Below, one piece after another: positions 50,505 through 63,981 of a stretch of DNA of 64,000 nucleotides. Origin of the DNA: Citrobacter youngae ATCC 29220 (lineage in GTDB: Bacteria; Pseudomonadota; Gammaproteobacteria; Enterobacterales; Enterobacteriaceae); the NCBI RefSeq assembly GCF_000155975.1, contig NZ_GG730300.1:226159-290158 (forward strand), in the 5' to 3' direction. The notes under the pieces are model-generated. The model saw nothing but the letters and a program-made list of their open reading frames with translations. It was not told the origin of the DNA and ran no database searches. A program made the position numbers and the translations under genes. Every line of letters starts with the position of its first letter. Position 1 is the stretch's first letter.

Positions 50505-53500
50505 TTACAAACTCCCTGCCGGGCGGCTGCCTCTGCCCGCAGAACTTAACGTTCTCCCCGTTTGCTTACCGCCGAGGCTCTCCAGACGCATCTGGAACGG
50601 TGGGAATGGCATATCAATACCGTGCTCGCGGAAGCCCGCCAGAATCAGCTGGTGGATCTCGTGGCGTAGCGGCATGCGGTGTCCCATCTCTGCGGCGTAA
50701 ATACGCAGTTCGAAGATTTGAATCCCTTGCTGCAGGTCAACCAGGAAGACTTCTGGCGCTGGGTTGTCGATAACCAGCGAACAGCGCTGTGCGGCGGTAA
50801 GCAGAATCTGCGTGACCTCCTCGCTGTTAGCCTCTGACGGCGCCGGGATGGTTAACACCACACGGGTGACCGAATCAGACAGTGACCAGTTGATAAACTG
50901 CTCGGTGATAAAGGCCTTATTGGGCACGATGATCTCTTTGCGATCCCAGTCGCTGATGGTGGTGGCGCGAGTATTAATTTTCGTCACGCTGCCGGTAAGA
51001 TCGCGAATCGTCACCGTGTCGCCAATACGAATCGGTTTCTCAAACAGGATAATCAGGCCGGAAATAAAGTTGGCGAAGATCTCCTGCAAGCCAAAGCCCA
51101 GACCAACACCGAGAGCAGCCACCAGCCATTGCAGTTTGGACCACTCAATGCCGATCATCGAGAAGCCAACCAGACCGCCAATCAGCATCAGCAAATACTT
51201 GGTGATGGTGGTGATGGCGTAACCGGTACCGGGGGTTAAATCCAGATGTTGCAGCAGCGCCAGCTCCAGCAACGCGGGGAGGTTGCGCACTAGCTGGGTG
51301 GTGATGATAAACACCAGAATCGCGATCAGTACCGCGCCCAGCGTTATCGGCTCTAAGCTTTCCACGCCCTGCACCGTGGAGGTGACATCCCACAACGAGA
51401 TATTTTCCAGAAAGCCAAAGGCGGAATGAATTTCCGACCACAGCACAATGACTGAAAGCAGGGCGATAAGCATCAGAATAGAGCGCACCAGACGCAGCGA
51501 TTGCGCGCTGATCGCGTCCAGATCCACTTCGCTTTCATCAACGTCAATCGCACCTTCAAGACTGGTGGAGTGCGGCGGTTCTTCTTCACCCCGCGCGCGC
51601 TGCGCCAGCATTTCGGCGCGTCGATGCTTGGCGCGGTCAAATGCCAGACGGCGGCGCTGGATCAGCATCCAGCGGCGGATGACGTGATACACCACCAGTA
51701 ACAAGAACCAGATAGCCACGGACGTTTCCAGACGCGCCAGTAAAGCTTGCGACGTGGCGAGATAGCCCACTGCCGCGGCGAGAATAGCAATTAGCGGCGC
51801 GCCCATCAGCATATTCCACAGCATGCTGTTGACCATGTTATCGCTGTTGCCCTCTTTATCGAGATACAGCGGTATTCCGGCGCGCTTCAGGCTCAGGGTC
51901 ACGACCGCCAGCGCGCCGCAAATCAGGATGAAGCACAAACGTCCCAATGAGGCAGAGAATTCCCGGTCATTGAGATTATCAAACATAATCACCGCCATGA
52001 TCAGCGGGACAATCAGCCCGATGCTCATCAGGTAATAGTGCATGGCCTTCGCGACGCGATTGCGCGGCCAGCCAAAGTGGGCAATGAACAGACCATTTGG
52101 GCGAGCAAAGGTGGCGCAAATCATCACCGCCCACAGCATGGGGACCGTGGCGGTTACGCCGTCGCCGATAGCGACAGCCAACGGATAAGGCCAGGCCTCC
52201 TGCAATCCGTAACCCAGCGTTGCCCACAGCACCGGTAGCGGCGAGGCGACGAGTATTGACCAGAATACCGTGCGTATCGTCAGCCAGAAGTGGTCCTGGG
52301 TCACTTTACCCACCCGTGCGGACGAGCGTTCAAGAAAGCGGGTGAAGTGTTTGCGGGAAGAAAGGCTAAATCCAACCAGCACCAGCGCACCGAACAGCGG
52401 CAGCAGCGTTTCCTTGCTGGTCAGCATCATAATGCTGGCTTTGCCCAACTGATTAAAGGTATCTAATGAGATCAAACGCCGCAGATCCTGAACGATGTCG
52501 ACGGGCCAGGAGAGTGAGATAGGGCTGACGTCAGACGTCCAGAACAGATAGCGGTGCGTCGCTTCGTTGACCTCTTTTAGCGCGTCTTCCAGTTGGCTGT
52601 TGGAGACTTTTAATTTGGTCAGTTCAAGGATCAGCGTATCGCCGCCCTGTAACAGCGAGTTCAGCAGTTCACGCTGAGTGCGCAACTGGGCGTTGAGGAT
52701 GCTGCTCTGTTCCGCGGTCAGCGGTTGTCCATCGGCCTGATGGATCTGACGCAGTTGCGGCTGCTTATTGAGGAGATCTTCATAGCGCATACGGTGCACG
52801 CGTAGCTGCGCCATTTCGGTATCTAGCTGCTGAGGTTTGGGCATTTCGGGCAACCGGGACACCTGTGCGCGTAGCGCTTCCCCCAGCATATTCGAGACCC
52901 CAAGCCACTGGGACTGTTCGCGCAGCGTATTCAATGCCTGACGTACCTGCAGCGTTTGGCTGGTGGCCTGACGCTGTTGCGACGCGACCAGATCCATACG
53001 CTGCGCCTGCTGGTTTAAGGCCTGGGACAGTTCGCGGTTAACCTTAAACTGGTCGACAATGCCTTCGGGCAGCCCCGCGCTGTTTTCCGCCAGCAGTTCG
53101 GTACTCTCCAGCGCGCGTTCGGCTTCACGCTGGCGCTGGCTATTCAACTGATTGCGTAGCGCTTGTAGGTAAGCGTCGAGCTGCTGGCTCTGTTTTTCCG
53201 CCAGCTCTGAGCGCATACGCGCCAGCTCCTGGCGGTTGTTGGCGGAAAGCTGCGCCAGCTCCAGTTCATCGACCAGGGCTTTGAGTTTGGCGGATTCAGC
53301 CTGCATCGCCTGATTCTGTGCGGGGTTGGCGTTGGCGGTGCCAATGCGCCGCTCAAGCTCATTTAGCTGGCGGCGGGCATCGGTTTGCTGTTGAGGAAGC
53401 TGGCTTAACGAGTCGGCGATTTCCCGGGCGCGATCCTGCTCCTGCTGGGCCTGACGACTTTTTTCCAGCAGTTGACTGCTGACCTGGAGGATCTCCTGGT

Positions 53501-53819
53501 TTAACGCATCAGTTGTCAGCCCGGTCGGTACGTTGCGCGGTTCGTCACGCAGATTGCTAAGCTGTGCGCGTAGCGTTGCGGACAGCTTAGGGAAGTTATC
53601 AATAACCTGCTGGTATTGTGTGGCGCGCTCGAGAGAGCCTTTCCGCTCTTCAAGGGCGTTCAGCGCGGACTGGAGCGCCTCGACGGTTTCTGGCTGAGCG
53701 GGTTTCGCCGCCTTGGCCTGCTCCAGTTCCTGGGTGAGTTGTTTGGCGTCGGGGGCCGTCGCAGCGTACGCCCCCAGGCTGAGGCACCAGGCCATCAGAA
53801 AAGTGATAATCAGGCGCAC
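50505..53819 (-). CDS. mscM: Miniconductance mechanosensitive channel MscM
   Basis: A 1104-aa MscS-superfamily channel (E. coli YjeP is of near-equal length). A signal peptide precedes a long periplasmic coiled-coil region (to about residue 470) rich in Gln, then 11 predicted membrane segments. The MscS core is near the C-terminus (GLGFGLQEIFANFISGLIILFEKPIRIGD). It opens under membrane tension to release solutes. Co-oriented with psd, 17 bases apart. Confidence 0.96.
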   Translation of the reverse strand: MRLIITFLMAWCLSLGAYAATAPDAKQLTQELEQAKAAKPAQPETVEALQSALNALEERKGSLERATQYQQVIDNFPKLSATLRAQLSNLRDEPRNVPTGLTTDALNQEILQVSSQLLEKSRQAQQEQDRAREIADSLSQLPQQQTDARRQLNELERRIGTANANPAQNQAMQAESAKLKALVDELELAQLSANNRQELARMRSELAEKQSQQLDAYLQALRNQLNSQRQREAERALESTELLAENSAGLPEGIVDQFKVNRELSQALNQQAQRMDLVASQQRQATSQTLQVRQALNTLREQSQWLGVSNMLGEALRAQVSRLPEMPKPQQLDTEMAQLRVHRMRYEDLLNKQPQLRQIHQADGQPLTAEQSSILNAQLRTQRELLNSLLQGGDTLILELTKLKVSNSQLEDALKEVNEATHRYLFWTSDVSPISLSWPVDIVQDLRRLISLDTFNQLGKASIMMLTSKETLLPLFGALVLVGFSLSSRKHFTRFLERSSARVGKVTQDHFWLTIRTVFWSILVASPLPVLWATLGYGLQEAWPYPLAVAIGDGVTATVPMLWAVMICATFARPNGLFIAHFGWPRNRVAKAMHYYLMSIGLIVPLIMAVIMFDNLNDREFSASLGRLCFILICGALAVVTLSLKRAGIPLYLDKEGNSDNMVNSMLWNMLMGAPLIAILAAAVGYLATSQALLARLETSVAIWFLLLVVYHVIRRWMLIQRRRLAFDRAKHRRAEMLAQRARGEEEPPHSTSLEGAIDVDESEVDLDAISAQSLRLVRSILMLIALLSVIVLWSEIHSAFGFLENISLWDVTSTVQGVESLEPITLGAVLIAILVFIITTQLVRNLPALLELALLQHLDLTPGTGYAITTITKYLLMLIGGLVGFSMIGIEWSKLQWLVAALGVGLGFGLQEIFANFISGLIILFEKPIRIGDTVTIRDLTGSVTKINTRATTISDWDRKEIIVPNKAFITEQFINWSLSDSVTRVVLTIPAPSEANSEEVTQILLTAAQRCSLVIDNPAPEVFLVDLQQGIQIFELRIYAAEMGHRMPLRHEIHQLILAGFREHGIDMPFPPFQMRLESLGGKQTGRTLSSAGRGSRPAGSL

Positions 53820-53836
53820 AGCAGCGATTCCTATGT

Positions 53837-54805
53837 TTAAGTTTCGTCTTTTTTGTCGTCAACCAGCGGGCTGGCGTCGTGTTCTGCTTCGATCTCTTCT
53901 TTCGCCAGCGGGGCCGGTTCTGCCTCTGGCGTCACGAAAGTCTCGGTTGAGATGGCCATTGGCTGACCGATTTTCGTGACTGAAAGGTCCTGCAACTGCT
54001 CCACCAGGTTAACTTTGCCCGGTGCGAACAGGTTGATGACGGTTGAACCAAGCTTAAAGCGGCCCATTTCCTGGCCTTTCAGCAGTGCCACAGAACCTTC
54101 GCTTTCGCCTTCCGGCCAGGTCCAGCGCTTGATTACGCCTTCACGCGGCGGGGTAATGGTGCCAGCCCATACGGTTTCAATGCTGCCAACGATAGTCGCC
54201 CCGACCAGAATTTGCACCATCGGGCCAAACTCGGTATCGAACAGGCAAATAACGCGTTCGTTACGGGCAAACAGATTCGGTACGTTTTGCGCGGTCAGGA
54301 TGTTTACAGAGAAGAGGTCGCCTGGCACGTACATCATTTCGCGCAGGATACCGTTACATGGCATATGTACACGGTGATAATCGCGTGGTGATAAGTAAGT
54401 GGTCACAAACGTACCATTGCGGAATTTGTCCGCCATCTGGTAATTGCCGGCCAGCAGCGCTTCAAGGGTATAGCTATGCCCTTTGGCCTGTAGCAGTTTG
54501 TCTTCTTCGATGTTCCCTAACTGGTTAATCACGCCGTCAGCAGGCATGACAAGTACATTCGGATCGGTGTTAATTGGACGAGCTTCGTCGCGCAGGGGGC
54601 GAACAAAGAAGTCGTTAAAGGTGCGATAGCTGGCGGTATCCGGCTTTTGCGCCTCTTTCATATCGACCTTGTAATATTTCACGAACAGATCGATCACCAG
54701 TTTGGTCAGCCATCCCGCTCGTTTGCTCGCACCCCAACCCGCCAGGCGAGTGAGCCATAGTTTCGGCAGAATGTATTGTAGCGAAAGCTTAAATGAGTTT
54801 AACAA
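53837..54805 (-). CDS. psd: Phosphatidylserine decarboxylase proenzyme
   Basis: A 322-aa inner-membrane enzyme making phosphatidylethanolamine. The self-cleavage site LGST (in [15 protein letters not shown]) generates the pyruvoyl group on Ser. The C-terminal acidic tail is variable. In an operon with mscM; rsgA lies 92 bases upstream on the same strand. Confidence 0.97.
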   Translation of the reverse strand: MLNSFKLSLQYILPKLWLTRLAGWGASKRAGWLTKLVIDLFVKYYKVDMKEAQKPDTASYRTFNDFFVRPLRDEARPINTDPNVLVMPADGVINQLGNIEEDKLLQAKGHSYTLEALLAGNYQMADKFRNGTFVTTYLSPRDYHRVHMPCNGILREMMYVPGDLFSVNILTAQNVPNLFARNERVICLFDTEFGPMVQILVGATIVGSIETVWAGTITPPREGVIKRWTWPEGESEGSVALLKGQEMGRFKLGSTVINLFAPGKVNLVEQLQDLSVTKIGQPMAISTETFVTPEAEPAPLAKEEIEAEHDASPLVDDKKDET

Positions 54806-54897
54806 GGTAGCCTCCAGGCCATAATTTGTTCCCGATCCGGCATACGAGCCGGATCCTGAAAAAAGGGGGACGATTCTAGCGATGCTTAGCTTAGTTG

Positions 54898-55950
54898 TCA
54901 GTTGTCTGTATCAGAAAAGTTTTTACGCGTTTTTACCTGCGCCATGCTTTCCAGGATGCGGTGATAATTTTCAAACCGAGTTTCGGCTATTTCCCCTTTT
55001 TCTACAGCCTCACGGATAGCGCAGCCTGGATCGGCATCATGCTTGCAGTCGCGATATTTGCAATGGCCCAGGTAGTCATGGAATTCGACAAAGCCATGGG
55101 TGATTTGTTCCGGCTCCAGATGCCACAGTCCGAACTCGCGTACGCCAGGGGAGTCGATAACGTCGCCGCCGTGCGGGAAGTGATACAGGCGAGAAGCGGT
55201 GGTGGTGTGCTGCCCAAGACCGGAGTTGTCGGAGACATCGTTGGTCAGGATCGCTTCCTGCAGGCCGAGAAGGTTATTCAGCAGGCTGGATTTACCTACA
55301 CCCGACTGCCCGGCAAAAATACTGATACGACCGGTTAACGCTTCTTCAAGCGGTTTCAGACCGTCTTTAGTGCGGCTTGATACCATCAATACGCGATAGC
55401 CAATGTTGCGATAGATATCCATCTGTTCGTTAACGAAGGCCATGCCTTCGTCATCCAGCAGATCGATCTTATTCAGTACGATAATCGGTTCAACGTGTAG
55501 CGTTTCGCAGGCGACCAGATAGCGGTCGATAATATTAAGTGACAGCTCCGGTAAGATGGCTGAGACAATAACGATCTGATCGATATTGGCGGCAATGGGT
55601 TTTACCCCATCGTAAAAGTCAGGACGTGTGAGCACCGAGGTACGTTCGTGAACCGCCTCAACGATGCCTTTGACATTTACGCCTTCTGCTGCCGCTTTAC
55701 CTGGACGCCAGACTACGCGATCGCCGGTAACCAGCGAGCGAATTGTGCGGCGGATGTTGCAGCGGTGAATGTCACCGTCAGCAGACTCCACGTCGGCATG
55801 CATGCCAAAACGGCTGATAACGATGCCTTCAGCGGTTTCGCCAAACAGGTTGTCGTCGTAGTCTGGCTTCTCCGCGGACGTTTTCAGACGACGCTGGTGA
55901 TTGGCGTTCACACGGCGCTGTTGGCCTTTGGAGAGTTTATTCTTACTCAA
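54898..55950 (-). CDS. rsgA: Ribosome small subunit-dependent GTPase RsgA
   Basis: A 350-aa circularly permuted GTPase that checks 30S maturation. An N-terminal OB-fold is followed by G4 NKIDLL, G1 [12 protein letters not shown] and G3 DSPGVREFG, then a zinc knuckle ([14 protein letters not shown]). The TTG at 55950 gives the E. coli N-terminus ([14 protein letters not shown]) and has aggag upstream; an ATG further upstream would add residues absent in relatives. Confidence 0.95.
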   Translation of the reverse strand: MSKNKLSKGQQRRVNANHQRRLKTSAEKPDYDDNLFGETAEGIVISRFGMHADVESADGDIHRCNIRRTIRSLVTGDRVVWRPGKAAAEGVNVKGIVEAVHERTSVLTRPDFYDGVKPIAANIDQIVIVSAILPELSLNIIDRYLVACETLHVEPIIVLNKIDLLDDEGMAFVNEQMDIYRNIGYRVLMVSSRTKDGLKPLEEALTGRISIFAGQSGVGKSSLLNNLLGLQEAILTNDVSDNSGLGQHTTTASRLYHFPHGGDVIDSPGVREFGLWHLEPEQITHGFVEFHDYLGHCKYRDCKHDADPGCAIREAVEKGEIAETRFENYHRILESMAQVKTRKNFSDTDN

Positions 55951-56055
55951 TCGGACTGGCTCCTGGTCGCCCATGATGGGCAAAACATTTATGATACACG
56001 CAATTTTAGATGAATATAGTCACACTGAATGTGACGCTGAAGGGTGGAAAATAGC

Positions 56056-56601
56056 ATGAGTGCCAATGAAAACAACCTGATTTGGATCGATCTGGAGATG
56101 ACAGGTCTGGATCCCGAGCGCGATCGCATTATTGAGATCGCCACGCTGGTGACGGATGCCAACCTGAATATTCTGGCTGAAGGACCGACGATTGCGGTGC
56201 ACCAGTCCGACGAACAACTGGCATTAATGGATGACTGGAACGTACGTACGCACACCGGGAGCGGGCTGGTGGAGCGCGTGAAGGCAAGCACCATGGGCGA
56301 TCGCGAAGCAGAACTGGCTACGCTGGCATTTTTGCAAGAATGGGTTCCGGCAGGAAAATCACCTATCTGCGGCAACAGCATCGGGCAGGATCGTCGTTTC
56401 CTGTTTAAATACATGCCGGAGCTGGAAGCGTATTTCCATTATCGCTATCTCGACGTCAGCACGCTGAAGGAACTGGCGCGTCGTTGGAAGCCGGAGATCC
56501 TTGCTGGCTTCACCAAGCAGGGAACGCATCAGGCGATGGATGATATTCGTGAGTCGGTTGCTGAGCTGGCTTACTACCGCGAACATTTTATTAAGCTTTG
56601 A
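56056..56601 (+). CDS. orn: Oligoribonuclease
   Basis: A 181-aa DEDDh 3'-5' exonuclease degrading short RNAs (nano-RNA) and pGpG; essential in E. coli. The exonuclease motifs are [21 protein letters not shown], and [13 protein letters not shown] 56056 (MSANENNL) matches E. coli. Divergent from rsgA. Confidence 0.97.
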   Translation: MSANENNLIWIDLEMTGLDPERDRIIEIATLVTDANLNILAEGPTIAVHQSDEQLALMDDWNVRTHTGSGLVERVKASTMGDREAELATLAFLQEWVPAGKSPICGNSIGQDRRFLFKYMPELEAYFHYRYLDVSTLKELARRWKPEILAGFTKQGTHQAMDDIRESVAELAYYREHFIKL

Positions 56602-56607
56602 TTTTGT

Positions 56608-56645
56608 GGATTGCCGGGTGGCGGCTGCGCCTTACCCGGCCTACT
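56608..56645. repeat. REP-like palindrome after orn
   Basis: gccgggtggcggctgcgcc / ttacccggcctac forms a REP-type hairpin. Confidence 0.7.
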
Positions 56646-56754
56646 AAAATCGTTCCTGCGAGCTTGCACTAAGTCAGGATTGTCGCTAAATTAAACGACT
56701 TGCCGATAAATTCAGCACTTAAACGAAAAAACAAGAAAATCGCTTTTAGGGGGG

Positions 56755-56782
56755 TTGCAGCTAAACGGATTTCTCGTATAAT
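56755..56782 (+). promoter_or_regulatory. tRNA-Gly operon promoter
   Basis: -35 TTGCAG (56755-56760) and a perfect -10 TATAAT (56777-56782) are separated by 16 bases. The GC-rich discriminator gcgcctccc follows, as in stringently controlled stable-RNA promoters. Confidence 0.9.
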
Positions 56783-56842
56783 GCGCCTCCCGTAACGACA
56801 GAGAATTACGCGTTACGGCAGCAACAAAAGCAGTACAGATTT

Positions 56843-56918
<76 letters not shown>

Positions 56919-57074
56919 AAATTTGAAAGTGCTTATTTAGCACAGACCACCAATCGCAGGATTTCGAATTGCGACAAGGCGGCAACTGAATGAGTCCTCA
57001 GGAGCTTACTGAAGTAAGTGACTTAGGCGAATGAAGGCGGCCAACGCAGTAGCGGTTCGAAAGACGAAGATTAT
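56919..57074. repeat. Spacer repeat with ERIC-like core, copy 1
   Basis: This 156-base spacer between the first two tRNA-Gly genes contains aaggcggcaac, caggagcttactgaag, taagtgacttagg and gcggccaacgc, the ERIC-family skeleton. It is almost identical to 57151-57306; the visible changes are in a small hairpin (gtgcttatttagcac versus gtgcttgttaagcac) and one A/G in gcgaatg. Confidence 0.85.
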
Positions 57075-57150
<76 letters not shown>

Positions 57151-57306
57151 AAATTTGAAAGTGCTTGTTAAGCACAGACCACCAATCGCAGGATTTCGAA
57201 TTGCGACAAGGCGGCAACTGAATGAGTCCTCAGGAGCTTACTGAAGTAAGTGACTTAGGCGAGTGAAGGCGGCCAACGCAGTAGCGGTTCGAAAGACGAA
57301 GATTAT
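57151..57306. repeat. Spacer repeat with ERIC-like core, copy 2
   Basis: Second near-identical 156-base spacer. Near-identity of tRNA plus spacer shows recent tandem duplication or ongoing gene conversion of a 232-base unit. Confidence 0.85.
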
Positions 57307-57382
<76 letters not shown>

Positions 57383-57651
57383 AATTCTTATCTCAATAAA
57401 CATATCCACAACGAATAACCGCGTTGGGGACGTTTTCTTTTGTCATTGACATACTTCTGTGAACAGACTTATCCACAGCTCTGAGTATTATTCCTGGAAT
57501 GCAGAAAACTTAGCCGGGTGAATGATATCAGTATAACAATTTGAAATTATTGGATTAATTATCGTTTCAAATTGTTAATGCGATCACTTGACGATTTTTT
57601 CCCTCTTGAATATCAATGTGTTTTTATTTTTATTCACAAGCTGTGGATGAC
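57383..57651. promoter_or_regulatory. datA: DnaA-box cluster in the datA position
   Basis: This gene-free stretch between glyY and queG contains TTATCCACA (57469-57477) and TTATTCACA (57630-57638), both full DnaA-box consensus, plus near matches atatccaca (57402-57410) and tgtggatga (57642-57650). A near-consensus IHF site (tatcaatgtgttt) lies at 57611-57623. E. coli datA, which promotes DnaA-ATP hydrolysis with IHF, sits at this same chromosomal position. A 13-bp inverted repeat (57534-57546 / 57565-57577) lies between the boxes. Confidence 0.75.
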
Positions 57652-58789
57652 TTACGCGTCGCGCGGCAGACCCTTTTCAATAACCCTGACCAGACGTTGT
57701 TTCTGCGGTAGCTGCACTTCAATCACACAAGCTTTTCGTTTCTCAATTTGCTGCGCAACCGCCCACTCTATGTGTTCGTCGAGAAGTGGGTGCTCACCTC
57801 TGCGACTTTCCAGCGCGGTAATCACGGCTTCATCCCACGGCGCATTGCCCAACGCAACGGCGATATTTCGCAGCCAGCGCAGATGACCAATACGACGAAT
57901 GGCAGATCCCTCCGTGACTTTTAAAAACCATCCTTCGCTCCAGCTAAACAGCTCAATCAACTCCGGAGCGTGCAGCTGCTTACGTGGGCTAAAGTCATCC
58001 TCTGCCGTGAGTTGGGAATAGCGGTTCCATGGACAAATGAGCTGACAATCATCGCAGCCATAAATACGATTTCCCAGCAGAGGGCGAAACTCTTCAGGGA
58101 TAGCGCCTTCCAGTTCGATCGTGAGATAAGAGATACAGCGGCGCGCATCTACGATGTAGGGCTCAACGATGGCCCCGGTGGGACAGATGGTCATACAGGC
58201 GACGCATTTTCCGCATCCTTCTGCTACGGGCTTATCGACCGGCAGGGGCAGGTCGACCAGTAATTCACCGAGGAAGAAAAATGAACCGGCTTCACGATTG
58301 AGGATAAGTGAGTGCTTACCTGTCCAGCCAAGCCCGGCTTTTTCCGCCAGTGGACGCTCAAGAATGGGCGCGGAATCAACAAAAGGTCTAAAATTCAGCG
58401 AAACGCAGTGTTGTTGAATCATCTCGCCCAGCTTTTTTAAGCGGTTACGCAGCAGCTTGTGATAGTCGCGACCAAGCGCGTAACGGCTGACGTAACCCAG
58501 AGAGGCGTTTTTCAGCGTGCTGGCAAAGGCCGCGTGGGCAGGGAGATAGTTCATCCGTACGCTGATAACGCGTAATGTGCCGGGCAATAATTCGTGTGGG
58601 CGGGCGCGCATCATGCCGTGACGGGCCATCCAGTCCATTTCGCCGTGATAGTGTTGATCCAGCCAGGCCTGCAGTTTGGGCTCCGCTTCGCTGAGGTCGG
58701 TATCGGCAATACCGACCTGCTGAAAGCCAAGTTCCAGCCCCCACTGCTTAATATTTTGCGCTAACTGATTGAGATCGAGGGGCTCTGAC

Positions 58790-58791
<2 letters not shown>
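57652..58791 (-). CDS. queG: Epoxyqueuosine reductase QueG
   Basis: A 379-aa cobalamin-dependent iron-sulfur enzyme doing the last step of queuosine synthesis in tRNA. Two 4Fe-4S motifs are visible: CGKCVACMTICPTGAI and CDDCQLICPWN. ATG 58791 (MSEPLDLNQLAQ) matches E. coli. The start codon overlaps that of nnr on the other strand within a shared CATG. Confidence 0.97.
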
Positions 58792-60770
<1,979 letters not shown>

Positions 60771-60786
60771 CCTTAAGGGTGGCGGG

Positions 60787-62118
60787 ATGATTTATCGCAT
60801 CAGAAACTGGCTGATGGCAACCCTGGTCCTGCTGTGCGCGCAGGCAGGGGCCGCCAGCCTCTCCGATCTTCAGGTTTCCAATGGCGATCAACAGGCGCGG
60901 ATTACGCTGAGTTTTATTGGCGATCCTGAATATGCCGTTTCGCAGGATGGGAAACGAACCGTCGCGCTGGATATTAAACAAACCGGTGTGATTCAGGGAT
61001 TACCGCTGCTGTTTAGCGGCAATAATCTGATCAAATCTATCCGTTCCGGTACGCCAAAGGATGCACAGTCTCTGCGCCTGCTGGTGGATCTCACCGAGAA
61101 CGGTAAAGCCGAAGCCGTTAAGCGACAAAACGGCGGCAATTATACCGTCGTATTTACCATCAACGCTGATGCGCCACCGCCACCACCACCACCTCCAGTG
61201 GTCGCGAAGCGTGTTGAAGCGCCGGTTGTCGCCCCGCGCCCTGCCGAGCCAGCGCGTAATCCGTTTAAAGCGGAAAACGACCGCACCACGGCGGTTACCA
61301 GCAGTAATACGTCCACGCGACCTGCGGCGCGCGCCAGCACCAGTAGCGGTGAAAAAGTGGTTATCGCCATTGATGCCGGACATGGCGGACAAGATCCCGG
61401 CGCAATTGGTCCCGGCGGTACGCGTGAGAAAAACGTCACAATTGCCATCGCGCGCAAGCTGCGCAGCTTGTTGAATGATGACCCGATGTTTAAAGGCGTG
61501 CTTACCCGCGATGGTGATTACTTCATCTCGGTGATGGGTCGTTCCGACGTCGCGCGTAAACAAAACGCCAATTTCCTGGTCTCTATTCATGCGGATGCCG
61601 CGCCAAACCGGGATGCCACTGGCGCTTCCGTCTGGGTGCTGTCAAACCGTCGGGCGAACAGTGAGATGGCAGGCTGGCTGGAGCAACACGAGAAGCAATC
61701 TGAACTGTTAGGCGGCGCGGGCGATGTGCTGGCAAACAGCCAGTCCGACCCTTACCTTAGCCAGGCCGTGCTGGATCTGCAGTTCGGTCATTCGCAACGC
61801 GTCGGGTATGATGTGGCGACCAGCATGATCGGTCAGTTAGAACGTATTGGCTCTATGCATAAACGTCGTCCGGAGCACGCCAGCCTGGGCGTATTACGCT
61901 CGCCTGATATCCCGTCCGTGCTGGTTGAAACCGGCTTTATCAGTAACAACAGCGAAGAGCGTTTGCTGGCGAGCGATGATTACCAGCAGCAGCTGGCCGA
62001 GGCGATTTATAAAGGATTGCGTAACTATTTCCAGGCGCACCCGATGCAAACCGGGCCGCAGGGCGCACCGGCGCAAACCGCCAGCGCCGTATCGCCTGGC
62101 AACACGCTAACAAATTAA
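60787..62118 (+). CDS. amiB: N-acetylmuramoyl-L-alanine amidase AmiB
   Basis: A 443-aa periplasmic amidase that splits septal peptidoglycan, activated by EnvC. A signal peptide leads into an AMIN domain (25-125), a Pro-rich linker (PPPPPPPVV), and the zinc amidase domain with [23 protein letters not shown] and ETGFISN. It lies 16 bases after tsaE and 9 before mutL. Confidence 0.97.
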   Translation: MIYRIRNWLMATLVLLCAQAGAASLSDLQVSNGDQQARITLSFIGDPEYAVSQDGKRTVALDIKQTGVIQGLPLLFSGNNLIKSIRSGTPKDAQSLRLLVDLTENGKAEAVKRQNGGNYTVVFTINADAPPPPPPPPVVAKRVEAPVVAPRPAEPARNPFKAENDRTTAVTSSNTSTRPAARASTSSGEKVVIAIDAGHGGQDPGAIGPGGTREKNVTIAIARKLRSLLNDDPMFKGVLTRDGDYFISVMGRSDVARKQNANFLVSIHADAAPNRDATGASVWVLSNRRANSEMAGWLEQHEKQSELLGGAGDVLANSQSDPYLSQAVLDLQFGHSQRVGYDVATSMIGQLERIGSMHKRRPEHASLGVLRSPDIPSVLVETGFISNNSEERLLASDDYQQQLAEAIYKGLRNYFQAHPMQTGPQGAPAQTASAVSPGNTLTN

Positions 62119-62127
62119 GGATTAGCC

Positions 62128-63981
62128 ATGCCGATTCAGGTTCTACCGCCACAGTTGGCGAACCAGATTGCCGCAGGCGAGGTGGTAGAACGGCCTGCGT
62201 CAGTGGTGAAAGAGCTGGTGGAAAACAGCATCGATGCCGGCGCGACGCGTATTGATATTGATATCGAACGCGGCGGCGCGAAGCTTATCCGTATTCGTGA
62301 CAACGGCTGCGGGATTAAAAAAGACGAGCTGGCGCTGGCGCTGGCGCGTCATGCCACCAGTAAAATTGCCTCGCTTGACGATCTCGAGGCCATCGTGAGC
62401 CTCGGGTTTCGCGGCGAAGCGCTGGCCAGTATCAGCTCCGTTTCTCGTTTAACCCTGACGTCGCGCACGCAAGAGCAGCCTGAAGCCTGGCAAGCTTATG
62501 CTGAAGGGCGCGACATGGATGTCACGGTTAAACCCGCCGCGCATCCGGTGGGTACCACGCTGGAGGTGTTGGATCTGTTCTACAACACCCCGGCGCGGCG
62601 CAAGTTTATGCGCACCGAGAAAACCGAATTTAACCATATTGACGAGATCATCCGGCGCATTGCGCTGGCGCGCTTTGATGTGACGATTAATTTGTCGCAC
62701 AACGGTAAAGTGGTGCGCCAGTACCGCGCGGTGGCCGCGGATGGGCAGAAAGAGCGCCGACTGGGCGCGATTTGCGGCACGTCGTTTCTGGAGCACGCGC
62801 TGGCGATTGAATGGCAGCATGGCGACTTGACGCTGCGCGGCTGGGTGGCCGACCCTAACCATACGACGGCGGCGCTGGCGGAAATTCAGTACTGCTATGT
62901 GAATGGCCGGATGATGCGCGACCGTCTGATCAACCATGCTATCCGCCAGGCCTGTGAAGATAAGCTGGGCGCCGATCAGCAGCCCGCATTTGTTTTGTAT
63001 CTGGAAATCGATCCGCATCAGGTAGATGTCAATGTGCATCCGGCCAAACATGAGGTCCGTTTCCATCAGTCGCGCCTGGTGCATGATTTTATCTACCAGG
63101 GCGTATTGAGCGTTCTGCAACAGCAGCTTGAAACGCCGCTGCCGTTGTCTGACGACGACGAGCCTGCCCCAAGGCACATCCCGGAAAACCGCATCGCAGC
63201 CGGGCGTAACCATTTTGCCGAGCCCGCTCCGGCGCGTGAAGCTGCTGCTCCTCGCTACTCAGCCCCTGCTGGCGGCACTGGGCGTCAGGCGGGGGCCAGC
63301 TGGCCTCATGCCCAGCCAGGGTATCAAAAGCAGCAGGGTGAAATTTATCAGCAACTGCTGCAAACGCCGGTTCTGCCGCCTAAAGCAACGGTATCTGAAA
63401 CGCCATCGGCCCCTCTGACCGGCAACAGTCAGGGTTTTGGTCGGGTGTTAACCATTGTCGGAGCGGACTGCGCATTACTCGAATGCGAGGGCCATATTCG
63501 GTTGCTGGCATTACCGGTGGCGGAACGTTGGTTACGTCAGGCGCAGTTAACGCCGGAGCAGGGAGCCGTTTGCGCCCAGCCGTTGCTGATCCCTTTACGT
63601 TTAAAAGTAACCGCCGATGAAAAGGCGGCGCTGCAAAAAGGGCAGAGCCAACTGGCCGAACTGGGCATTGAATTTCAACTGGATGCGCAGCATGTGACCA
63701 TTCGGGCGGTGCCTTTACCCTTACGCCAACAAAATTTACAAATCTTGATTCCTGAACTGATAGGCTACCTGGCGCAGCAGTCTGTATTCGAACCGGGCAA
63801 TATTGCACAGTGGATTGCGCGTAACCTGATTAGCGAGCATTCCCAGTGGAGCATGGCTCAGGCGATTACGCTGTTAGCGGATGTTGAGCGGCTTTGCCCA
63901 CAACTCGTGAAGGCGCCGCCGGGTGGTCTGTTACAACCTGTTGATTTACATTCGGTAATGAATGCCCTGAAACATGAGTGA
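62128..63981 (+). CDS. mutL: DNA mismatch repair protein MutL
   Basis: A 617-aa GHKL ATPase linking MutS to MutH. The N-box [13 protein letters not shown]1 DNGCGI and G2 [10 protein letters not shown] lie in the first 100 residues. A variable Pro/Ala-rich linker (about 345-430) precedes the C-terminal dimerisation domain. No endonuclease motif (DQHAxxE) is evident, as expected in Dam-methylating bacteria. Overlaps miaA by 8 bases. Confidence 0.97.
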   Translation: MPIQVLPPQLANQIAAGEVVERPASVVKELVENSIDAGATRIDIDIERGGAKLIRIRDNGCGIKKDELALALARHATSKIASLDDLEAIVSLGFRGEALASISSVSRLTLTSRTQEQPEAWQAYAEGRDMDVTVKPAAHPVGTTLEVLDLFYNTPARRKFMRTEKTEFNHIDEIIRRIALARFDVTINLSHNGKVVRQYRAVAADGQKERRLGAICGTSFLEHALAIEWQHGDLTLRGWVADPNHTTAALAEIQYCYVNGRMMRDRLINHAIRQACEDKLGADQQPAFVLYLEIDPHQVDVNVHPAKHEVRFHQSRLVHDFIYQGVLSVLQQQLETPLPLSDDDEPAPRHIPENRIAAGRNHFAEPAPAREAAAPRYSAPAGGTGRQAGASWPHAQPGYQKQQGEIYQQLLQTPVLPPKATVSETPSAPLTGNSQGFGRVLTIVGADCALLECEGHIRLLALPVAERWLRQAQLTPEQGAVCAQPLLIPLRLKVTADEKAALQKGQSQLAELGIEFQLDAQHVTIRAVPLPLRQQNLQILIPELIGYLAQQSVFEPGNIAQWIARNLISEHSQWSMAQAITLLADVERLCPQLVKAPPGGLLQPVDLHSVMNALKHE

